44,623 nucleotides of DNA from Hymenobacter terrestris. Lineage in GTDB: Bacteria > Bacteroidota > Bacteroidia > Cytophagales > Hymenobacteraceae. Below, piece by piece: positions 31,461 to 37,995 of the stretch (positions are counted from its first letter, which is position 1; every line of letters starts with the position of its first letter). The translations under genes and the position numbers were made by a program. The DNA lies in assembly GCF_013377905.1 (NCBI RefSeq), contig NZ_JABKAV010000027.1:1-44623 (forward strand), given 5' to 3'. The notes under the pieces were generated by a model that had not been told where the DNA came from, ran no database searches, and saw only the letters and a list, made by a program, of their open reading frames with translations.

Positions 31461-32885
31461 ATGCTAAGTGTCAGAACCCCGTCCGTCCGCGACTATTTTC
31501 CGTTTGAGCCTACCCAGGACCAGGCTGCCCTGTTTCAGCAGCTCGACGGGTTTTTGAAGGACGATTTGCCGGGCCGCAAGGCGTTTGTGCTGCGGGGCTA
31601 CGCCGGCACCGGCAAAACCACCGTGGTAAGCGCCCTTGTGCAGTGGCTGCACCAAATGGGCCGCAAATACGTGTTGATGGCCCCCACCGGCCGCGCTGCC
31701 AAAGTCATGGGCACCTATTCGGGCGTGGCCGCCAGCACCATTCACAAAAAAATCTACCGCCAGACCAGCGGCCAGCCGGCCCAGGGCCTCACGTTCCAGC
31801 GCCAGCCCAACCGCGCTCAGGATACGCTCTTTATCGTCGATGAGGCCTCGATGATTTCCGACGAGAAAGCGTTTGGCTCGACCGGCCTGCTCGACGATTT
31901 GATGAGCTACGTGTTCGAGAAGACCAGCAACCGGCTGCTGCTCATCGGCGACACGGCCCAGCTGCCGCCGGTGGGCCAGCTGCTCAGCCCCGCCCTCGAC
32001 CCCGACCTGCTGCGCGACCGGTTCCGGGCCGAGGTGGGCTCAGTGGAACTGCGCCAGGTGATGCGTCAGGCTGAGAAATCGGGCATCCTGATGAACGCCA
32101 CCGTGTTGCGTGAGGAACTCCGGCAGGATGAGCCCAACATCCAGTTCTTCACCAAAGGCTACCCCGACATCTTCTCGATGGGCACTGATAAGCTCGAAGA
32201 TGGCCTGCGTTGGGCCTACAAACACTTCGGCTACGAGAACAGCACCATCATCTGCCGCTCCAACAAAAACGCCAACCAGTACAACCAGTACATCCGCCGC
32301 ATCCTGTTCGAGGCCGAAGACGAGATTGAGTCGGGCGACTACCTAATGGTGGTGCGCAACAACTACTACTGGCTCCCGCGCGACTCCGACATCGGCTTTC
32401 TGGCCAACGGCGACTTTGTGCAGGTGGTCAAAATCATTCGTTTAACGGAGGAGTTCGGCTTCCGCTTCGCCGATGCCCGCGTGCGCCTCGTCGATTATCC
32501 CGATGAGCCCGATCTGGAGGTGAAGCTGCTACTCGACACGCTGCACACCGAAAGCCCCGGCCTGCCCGCCGACCGCAACAAAGCCCTCTACGAGGCCGTC
32601 AGCGAAGATTATAATCACCTCACCACCAAGAAAGAAAAAAGCGCGGCCCTGCGCAAAGACCCGTTTCTGAACGCGCTGCAGGTGAAGTTTGCCTACGCCC
32701 TCACCTGCCATAAAGCCCAGGGCGGCCAGTGGCAGGCCGTTTTCGTCGACCACGGCTACCTGAAGGAGGACATGGTAAACTCCGAATTCGCCCGCTGGCT
32801 CTACACGGCCGTCACCCGCTCCTCAGAAAAGCTGTTCCTACTCAATTTCAACCAGAAGCTGCTCGGTGACCCCGCCGAGGACTAA
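31461..32885 (+). CDS. RecD/Dda-like superfamily 1 DNA helicase
   Basis: 474-residue ATP-dependent DNA helicase from the ATG at 31461 (MLSVRTPSVRDYFPFEPTQD). The Walker A motif GYAGTGKTT is at about 46-54, motif Ia at LMAPTGRAAKVM, Walker B DEASM at about 127-131 and motif III GDTAQLPPVG. The C-terminal UvrD_C_2 domain holds FAYALTCHKAQGGQWQAVFVDHGY, followed by WLYTAVTRSSEKLFLLN (motif VI). This architecture is the short RecD2/Dda type, without RecBC-binding domains, presumably acting in repair or replication. The longer frame from 31377 overlaps the preceding gene and was rejected. Confidence 0.9.
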   Translation: MLSVRTPSVRDYFPFEPTQDQAALFQQLDGFLKDDLPGRKAFVLRGYAGTGKTTVVSALVQWLHQMGRKYVLMAPTGRAAKVMGTYSGVAASTIHKKIYRQTSGQPAQGLTFQRQPNRAQDTLFIVDEASMISDEKAFGSTGLLDDLMSYVFEKTSNRLLLIGDTAQLPPVGQLLSPALDPDLLRDRFRAEVGSVELRQVMRQAEKSGILMNATVLREELRQDEPNIQFFTKGYPDIFSMGTDKLEDGLRWAYKHFGYENSTIICRSNKNANQYNQYIRRILFEAEDEIESGDYLMVVRNNYYWLPRDSDIGFLANGDFVQVVKIIRLTEEFGFRFADARVRLVDYPDEPDLEVKLLLDTLHTESPGLPADRNKALYEAVSEDYNHLTTKKEKSAALRKDPFLNALQVKFAYALTCHKAQGGQWQAVFVDHGYLKEDMVNSEFARWLYTAVTRSSEKLFLLNFNQKLLGDPAED

Positions 32886-33018
32886 CAGCGCTAGTGTTGT
32901 CCGATGAACTTCACCGGCTGCCGACTGCGTTAGGCAGCAATAAGAGTGGCCTGAAACTTGGTAGGCACGCCTCGGTAGAATTTTCCGTACTTTCAACTGT
33001 CATTTACTCATCTGTCTT

Positions 33019-33549
33019 ATGAAAAACGTTCTTTTTCTGGCTCTGTCGCTGTCGGTGATGGGCCTGAGCGCTCAGGCGCAATCTGTGAAGCCGGCCAATG
33101 CCCAGGCGAAAGTAGCCGGTGCGCAAATCCAGTTTGAAGAAAGCAAGTTCGAGTTCGGAGCCGTGAAAACCGGTGCTGTCGTCGACCACACTTTCAAGTT
33201 CAAGAACGTAGGCACCCAGCCGCTGGTCATTTCCAACATTGGCGTTACCTGCGGCTGCACCACGCCCGAATGGACGCGCGAGCCCATCATGCCCGGTAAG
33301 TCGGGCACGGTGGTAGCCAAGTTCAATACGGCCGGCAAATACGGTATGCAGAACAAGGTGCTCACCGTCGAGTCGAACTCGGTAGGCGGCAACGCCATGG
33401 TGGCCTTGGTAGGTGAGGTGAAGGAAGAAGGAGCCGCCATGCAGGCCCCGCCCGCCAACGCCGAGTCGATGGTAGACCAGAGTGCGCCCGATGGCAAGCA
33501 GAAATTGAAGATGGACGACAATAAAATCAAGGCCAAGAAGAAGTCGTAA
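33019..33549 (+). CDS. DUF1573 family exported protein
   Basis: 176-residue protein with a Sec signal peptide (MKNVLFLALSLSVMGLSAQA, cleavage after AQA). The DUF1573 domain (about 35-130) is an Ig-like beta-sandwich carrying the signature FKFKNVGTQPLVISNIGVTCGCTTPEW, with the paired cysteines of TCGC, then MPGKSGTVVAKFNTAGKYG and NKVLTVESN. A lysine-rich C-terminal tail follows (KQKLKMDDNKIKAKKKS). The family is very common and multicopy in Bacteroidota and is presumed periplasmic; no molecular role is established. An intrinsic terminator ends the unit. Confidence 0.9.
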   Translation: MKNVLFLALSLSVMGLSAQAQSVKPANAQAKVAGAQIQFEESKFEFGAVKTGAVVDHTFKFKNVGTQPLVISNIGVTCGCTTPEWTREPIMPGKSGTVVAKFNTAGKYGMQNKVLTVESNSVGGNAMVALVGEVKEEGAAMQAPPANAESMVDQSAPDGKQKLKMDDNKIKAKKKS

Positions 33550-33567
33550 GGCGGATTCCTGCAAATG

Positions 33568-33604
33568 AAAAAGGCGCTTTCCCTGGCAGGGAAGCGCCTT
33601 TTTT
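33568..33604 (+). terminator. Intrinsic terminator after the DUF1573 gene
   Basis: AAAAAGGCGCTTTCCCTG (33568-33585) pairs with CAGGGAAGCGCC and the following T-run (33587-33604). A-run and T-run arms allow use on both strands; the convergent DUF423 gene lies beyond. Confidence 0.88.
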
Positions 33605-33675
33605 GTGCCAACTAAGCAGAGCCATCAGAACAAAATCTAGCAGCTGTAAGCTAATGGCTAGCAGCTCAGAGAAAC

Positions 33676-34053
33676 CTACAGTTGCCGGGCCGCCAGCAGC
33701 AGCATAATCCAGCCGGCAATGAAGAGCACGCCGCCAATGGGCGTAACCGCCCCCAGCTTGGTGATGCCCGTCAGGCAAAGCACGTAGAGCGAGCCGCTGA
33801 AGATGAGAATGCCACCCAGCCACAGCCAAGCCACGGTACCCAGGCTCTTCAGCTCCGGCCGCAGCAGCAGCAGCAACCCAATGCCCAGCAGCGCCAACGT
33901 ATGGAAAAACTGATAGCACACAGCCGTTTCGAAGGTTTCAAAGCGCCCGGAGGCCTCCAGCATCTTCCGTAGCCCGTGCGCCGCAAAGGCCCCGATGCCT
34001 ACGCTCAAAGCGCCCAGCAACGCCGCCAGTTGAAGGATAAGTTTAGCAGTCAT
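33676..34053 (-). CDS. DUF423 family membrane protein
   Basis: 125-residue integral membrane protein starting MTAKLILQLAALLGALSVGI. The signature GAFAAHGLRKML at about 21-32 is typical of DUF423 (YgdD/YwdK). FETAVCYQFFHTLALLGIGLL, a SGSLYVLCLTGI helix and the closing TPIGGVLFIAGWIMLLLAA complete the four-helix pattern. The function of the family is not established. A family B repeat (34092-34197) separates it from the YggS gene on the same strand. Confidence 0.92.
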   Translation of the reverse strand: MTAKLILQLAALLGALSVGIGAFAAHGLRKMLEASGRFETFETAVCYQFFHTLALLGIGLLLLLRPELKSLGTVAWLWLGGILIFSGSLYVLCLTGITKLGAVTPIGGVLFIAGWIMLLLAARQL

Positions 34054-34091
34054 GGTGTTGGATTTTGGTGGGGATGTTATTTCACTTTTAA

Positions 34092-34197
34092 AACGTCATG
34101 CAGATCGTAGCGAAGCATCTCGCAATGGTGACTCTGTTATTTAGTGACTCCGGTAATGTCATCAAGCGAGATGCGTCGCTACGCTCTGCATGACGTT
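34092..34197. repeat. Family B inverted repeat, copy B5
   Basis: The left arm begins AACGTCATGCAGATCGTAGC at 34092 and the right arm ends GCATGACGTT at 34197. The 32-base arms differ from perfect complementarity at only two positions. The loop of about 40 bases contains a second, weaker GTGACTC/GTGACTCC repeat. Confidence 0.88.
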
Positions 34198-34213
34198 CCA
34201 GCGAAACCAGTTC

Positions 34214-34879
34214 CTACCGGCGGCCAAAAATAGCGCTGCCCACCCGAATCAGGGTGCTGCCTTCGCGCACGGCCAGCGCATAGTCGGCGCTCATGCCCAT
34301 CGATACCTCCCGGAACGTGGACTCACCGGCGAAATACAGGGCTTGAAGCTTATCGAAGTAGCCGCGCAGCTGCCGGAACTCGCGGCGCACCTGATCCTCA
34401 TCGTCGGTGTTGGTGGCAATGCCCATCACGCCTGTCAGGCGCACGTGGCGCAGGGCACGGTACTCCTCGGAGCGCAGGATTTCTTCGGCTTCGGACAGCG
34501 TGAGGCCGGTTTTGGTGTCCTCGTCAGCAATGTGAAACTGCAGTAGACCCTCGATTACCCGGTCGTGCTTGGCGGCCTGCTTCTCCATTTCGAGCAGCAG
34601 CTTTAGGCTATCTACGCTCTGAACGGTGTGCACGAAGCCAGCAATGTATTTCACCTTGTTGGTTTGCAGCTGTCCAATTAGGTGCCACTGCACATCGTCG
34701 GGTAGCTGGGGCTGCTTTTCGGCCATTTCCTGGGCCCGGTTCTCGCCAAACAGCCGTCCGCCGGCGTCGTAGGCTTCCTGCAGCAGTCCTATGGGGTGGG
34801 TTTTGGTAACGGCTACCAGCCGGGCGTTGGTGCCGGTCAGGGTTGCTTCGATGCGGTTCAGGTTTTCGGCAATAGACAT
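34214..34879 (-). CDS. YggS/PROSC-type PLP-binding protein
   Basis: Pyridoxal phosphate homeostasis protein, 221 residues from the ATG at 34879 (MSIAENLNRIEATLTGTNAR). The PLP lysine is Lys26 in LVAVTKTHP. Other conserved blocks are FGENRAQEMAEK, WHLIGQLQTNKVKYI, HTVQSVDSLKL, a GLMxI-type GVMGIATNTDDE segment, SMGMSADYALAVREGSTLIRVGSAIFG. The fold is an alanine-racemase-like single domain with no known catalytic activity. In-frame codons to 34927 lie upstream but are not family-like. Confidence 0.94.
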   Translation of the reverse strand: MSIAENLNRIEATLTGTNARLVAVTKTHPIGLLQEAYDAGGRLFGENRAQEMAEKQPQLPDDVQWHLIGQLQTNKVKYIAGFVHTVQSVDSLKLLLEMEKQAAKHDRVIEGLLQFHIADEDTKTGLTLSEAEEILRSEEYRALRHVRLTGVMGIATNTDDEDQVRREFRQLRGYFDKLQALYFAGESTFREVSMGMSADYALAVREGSTLIRVGSAIFGRR

Positions 34880-35119
34880 GCGGGCAAGTTCGGGGTTTCG
34901 GGGAGAAAGGGCATTGGGGCGGGTCACTGGGGGCTCTCAAAGCCGCCGCTGTGTAAAGCAACCAGGGAAGCGGCGGTTGTGTTGAAACCAGCCTGGATCT
35001 GTATTTTTATGCACCCGCTACGCCGGTGAATGATTTTCCGCTGATTAATCAGCATCTAGTGTTGCTCTACTCCAAAAAAATAGGCAATTACAACTCTCGA
35101 TTATCAGGATTCAAGTATT

Positions 35120-35491
35120 ATGAATGAGGTTCTGGGTTACGATGAAATCGGGAAACTACTTGGTTCGTATGCTGCAATCGAAAAACGGCTTGCCGAACTA
35201 TTGCTTGAAATAAAGCCGCAAAAACCCGGGCTATTTGCGTTTCTGAAGTGTTTGTTGTCATCCAAATACCCCTATATCGGCCAGTCTGAGCCTATCTGGC
35301 GCCAGGAAACGGAGGATATTGTCCGGGCACTTGCAGTAAATGATAGGCAAGAGCTAGCCTCGCTAATGAATCTGCATGCTCTAAACGCTGCCATTGAAGC
35401 AACACGCTATCAGGATTCAACTCTGGTCCGGCACGCGGAGGTACTACGCCGCTATTCTGAGCAGGTCAGAAACTTTACAGTCAAGCAATAA
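35120..35491 (+). CDS. Hypothetical protein, unknown
   Basis: 123-residue protein beginning MNEVLGYDEIGKLLGSYAAI. It is predicted nearly all helical (KRLAELLLEIKP, EPIWRQETEDIVRALAV, RHAEVLRRYSEQVRNF), with no signal peptide or membrane segment. Two cysteines at most are present and no known motif is recognised. The gene and the region before it (about 35030-35119) are clearly more AT-rich than flanking DNA. It ends only seven bases before the rpsA promoter's first element. It may be a lineage-specific gene; the reading frame is intact and of plausible codon use. Confidence 0.5.
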   Translation: MNEVLGYDEIGKLLGSYAAIEKRLAELLLEIKPQKPGLFAFLKCLLSSKYPYIGQSEPIWRQETEDIVRALAVNDRQELASLMNLHALNAAIEATRYQDSTLVRHAEVLRRYSEQVRNFTVKQ

Positions 35492-35497
35492 GCAACC

Positions 35498-35529
35498 TTT
35501 TCATTCCTGCCCCAAACTCCGTATCTTTG
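35498..35529 (+). promoter_or_regulatory. Promoter of rpsA
   Basis: TTTT at 35498-35501 and TATCTTTG at 35522-35529 with exactly 20 bases between them, matching the Bacteroidota pattern. A leader of about 105 bases follows before the ATG at 35640. Confidence 0.6.
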
Positions 35530-35639
35530 CGCCCCTGCCAGGGTGGCGGGCCGGCGCTTTAGCGTTGGGTATCAAGCAAAAACGCGTTCCGGGGGCGGGC
35601 CCTGCGCCGGACGTGTACATAAGGGCCAGTGCTACAATC

Positions 35640-37460
35640 ATGGCAGAATTAGTTGACAATTTCGACTGGGACAACGTAGACGCCAGCGGCTTCGGAGGTA
35701 ATTACACCTCCGAGCAGCGCGCCGAAATGGAAGAGATGTACAGCGGTACACTCACCACCGTTCAGGAAGAAGAAGTAGTAACCGGCACCGTAGTTGGCAT
35801 GACCGACCGCGACGTGATCCTGAACATCGGCTTCAAGTCCGATGGTCTGGTGCCCCTGTCTGAATTCCGCGACCTGCCCGACCTGAAGGCCGGCGACACA
35901 GTGGAGGTATTCATCGAGGAGCAGGAGAATGCCAACGGCCAGCTCATCCTGAGCCGTAAGAAAGCCAAAATCAAGCAGGCCTGGAAAGCCATCTACGACG
36001 CACTGGAGAATGATTCGGTGCTCGAAGGTGTGGTGAAGCGTCGCACTAAAGGCGGCCTCATCATGGACCTCGACGGCGTAGAAGCCTTCCTGCCCGGCTC
36101 GCAGATTGACGTGAAGCCTATTCGCGACTTCGACATTTATGTGGGTCGCCGCATGGAAGTGAAAGTGGTGAAAATCAACGCTGCGTTCGATAACGTCGTG
36201 GTATCGCACAAGGTGCTCATCGAGAAAGACCTCGAGAAGCAGCGCGAAGCCATCCTCAACAACTTGGAGAAAGGCCAGATCCTGGAGGGCGTTATCAAGA
36301 ACATGACCAACTTCGGTGTGTTCATCGACCTCGGCGGTGTCGATGGTCTGCTGCACATCACCGACATCTCGTGGGGCCGCATCGCTCATCCGAGCGAAGT
36401 ACTGCAGCTCGACCAGAAGCTTAACATCGTGGTACTTGACTTCGACGAAGCCAAGAAGCGTATCAGCCTCGGCCTGAAGCAGCTGACCCCGCATCCGTGG
36501 GATTCGCTGCCCGAAGACATGGGCGTAGGCACCAAGGTGAAGGGCCGCATCGTGAACGTTGCCGACTACGGCGCGTTCATGGAAATCATCCCCGGCGTAG
36601 AGGGCCTGATCCACGTGTCGGAAATGAGCTGGAGCCAGCACCTGCGCAACCCGCAGGACTTCATCAAGCAGGGCGACGTAGTAGAGGCGCAGATTCTGAC
36701 CCTCGACCGCGAAGACCGCAAGATGAGCCTCGGCATCAAGCAGCTCAGCGAAGACCCATGGACTCGTGGCGACTTCTCCGAGAAGTATGCCATCGGTACC
36801 AACCACAATGGCCTGGTGCGCAACCTGACCAACTTCGGCCTGTTCGTAGAGCTGGAAGAGGGTGTAGACGGCCTCGTGCACGTTTCGGACCTGTCGTGGA
36901 CCAAGAAGATCAAGCACCCCTCCGAAATGGTGAAGGTGGGCGACCGTCTGGACGTGGTAGTACTGGAGCTGGACGTGAGCAACCGCCGCCTGGCCCTGGG
37001 CCACAAGCAGCTGGAGGAAAACCCTTGGGATACGTTCCAGACGGTGTTCACCCCCGGCTCGGTACACACGGCCACCATCATCGACAAGAACGACCGCGGC
37101 GCGGTGCTCGAGTTGCCTTACGGCATCGAAGGCTTCGCTTACCCCAAGTCGCTCCAGAAGGAGGATGGCTCGATGGCTGAGAACGGCGAGTCGCTCGAAT
37201 TCCGCGTGATTGAGTTCTCGAAAGATGACCGTCGCGTTGTGCTTTCGCACCAGGCTGTTTACAACAAGCAGGCTGAGGAAGAAGGCCGCGCTGCCAAGTT
37301 CGCCAAGAAGAAGCCGTCGGCCGGTGCCGCCGGTGCTGCTTCGCAGGGCGAAGGCAAGCTGAGCGACATGAAGAAGACCACCCCGGCCGAGAAATCGACC
37401 CTCGGTGACCTCGACGCTCTGTCGGCTCTGCGCGACAAGATGATGGATAACGAGTCTTAA
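35640..37460 (+). CDS. rpsA: 30S ribosomal protein S1
   Basis: RNA-binding ribosomal protein needed for initiation on many mRNAs. The 606-residue protein starts at the ATG at 35640 (MAELVDNFDWDNVDASGFGG). Six consecutive S1 (OB-fold) domains can be followed, beginning at about residues 44, 128, 213, 298, 385 and 470; typical cores are NMTNFGVFIDLGGVDGLLHITDISW and NLTNFGLFVELEEGVDGLVHVSDLSW. The C-terminal tail is Ala/Lys-rich. The acidic N-terminal stretch differs from that of Proteobacteria but is usual in Bacteroidota, where S1 binding to ordinary Shine-Dalgarno-poor mRNAs is important. The longer frame from 35394 runs through the promoter and was rejected. Confidence 0.96.
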   Translation: MAELVDNFDWDNVDASGFGGNYTSEQRAEMEEMYSGTLTTVQEEEVVTGTVVGMTDRDVILNIGFKSDGLVPLSEFRDLPDLKAGDTVEVFIEEQENANGQLILSRKKAKIKQAWKAIYDALENDSVLEGVVKRRTKGGLIMDLDGVEAFLPGSQIDVKPIRDFDIYVGRRMEVKVVKINAAFDNVVVSHKVLIEKDLEKQREAILNNLEKGQILEGVIKNMTNFGVFIDLGGVDGLLHITDISWGRIAHPSEVLQLDQKLNIVVLDFDEAKKRISLGLKQLTPHPWDSLPEDMGVGTKVKGRIVNVADYGAFMEIIPGVEGLIHVSEMSWSQHLRNPQDFIKQGDVVEAQILTLDREDRKMSLGIKQLSEDPWTRGDFSEKYAIGTNHNGLVRNLTNFGLFVELEEGVDGLVHVSDLSWTKKIKHPSEMVKVGDRLDVVVLELDVSNRRLALGHKQLEENPWDTFQTVFTPGSVHTATIIDKNDRGAVLELPYGIEGFAYPKSLQKEDGSMAENGESLEFRVIEFSKDDRRVVLSHQAVYNKQAEEEGRAAKFAKKKPSAGAAGAASQGEGKLSDMKKTTPAEKSTLGDLDALSALRDKMMDNES

Positions 37461-37486
37461 GACTCAGCGTTCAGTACAGATAGGAG

Positions 37487-37516
37487 AGGCCCCGGCGCAA
37501 GTCGGGGCCTTTTTTT
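37487..37516 (+). terminator. Intrinsic terminator of rpsA
   Basis: AGGCCCCG (37487-37494) pairs with CGGGGCCT (37503-37510), followed by a run of T to 37516. Confidence 0.9.
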
Positions 37517-37525
37517 GCCGTTGAT

Positions 37526-37568
37526 GAAGTAACGCCATTCAGAGCGAAGCGAAGAATGACGTTACTTC
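37526..37568. repeat. Short family B-derived hairpin, copy B7
   Basis: GAAGTAACGCCATTC (37526-37540) pairs with GAATGACGTTACTTC (37554-37568), one G-T pair included, around the 13-base loop AGAGCGAAGCGAA. It looks like a family B element from which the middle has been lost, with outer bases that still pair. Confidence 0.75.
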
Positions 37569-37645
37569 AATAAGCTCTACCTCTAAAAAGAAGCCACACG
37601 TCGCCAACGACTTACCCGCGTACGACCCAAAAAAGGCGGCTAGGC

Positions 37646-37677
37646 TTTGGCCGGCTTCGGATTAAGGCGTATGTTTG
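37646..37677 (+). promoter_or_regulatory. Promoter of tRNA-Cys (consensus Bacteroidota promoter)
   Basis: TTTG at 37646-37649, 20-base spacer, and TATGTTTG at 37670-37677. This fits TTTG - N20 - TAnnTTTG perfectly. The mature tRNA begins 18 bases downstream of the -7 box. Confidence 0.75.
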
Positions 37678-37695
37678 CATCCTCAAAGCCCTCCC

Positions 37696-37766
37696 GGTGA
37701 CGTGACCGAGCGGCTAGGTAGAGGTCTGCAAAACCTCCTACGGCGGTTCGAATCCGCCCGTCACCT
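37696..37766 (+). tRNA. tRNA-Cys (anticodon GCA)
   Basis: A complete cloverleaf can be drawn. The acceptor arms GGTGACG and CGTCACC pair over seven bases. The D arm is ACC...GGT. The anticodon arm is GAGGT-CTGCAAA-ACCTC with anticodon GCA. The T arm is GGCGG-TTCGAAT-CCGCC. The discriminator base is T73, as expected for tRNA-Cys. CCA is not encoded. A consensus promoter precedes it and a terminator follows, so it is a single-gene unit. Confidence 0.97.
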
Positions 37767-37786
37767 CTCTTTTTGCTCATTGCCTG

Positions 37787-37820
37787 AACCCCGGTTGATT
37801 CGTTTCAATCGGGGTTTTTT
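37787..37820 (+). terminator. Intrinsic terminator after tRNA-Cys
   Basis: AACCCCGGTTGA pairs with TCAATCGGGGTT (one G-T pair), ending in TTTTTT. Confidence 0.9.
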
Positions 37821-37995
37821 GCGCCCACATGAAATCGGTGGGCAGCGGAGGCAATGAAGCGGAAGGCTGCCACGCAATTACGGTTTTTTGAAGCGAAATT
37901 TAGCGTCTCGGCTGTAGTTAACCCGTGCATTATCCTTACATTCCGTTCCTGCGTAGAACGCGCACCAACTCGTCTTCTCTCTTCTCTTTCTCTTT

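Noticed and set aside
35649..37250. Long open frame of 533 codons on the minus strand
   Set aside because: It is fully antisense to rpsA, whose six S1 domains are unmistakable. The antisense product is His/Val-rich with no family resemblance, a usual by-product of GC-rich codon use.
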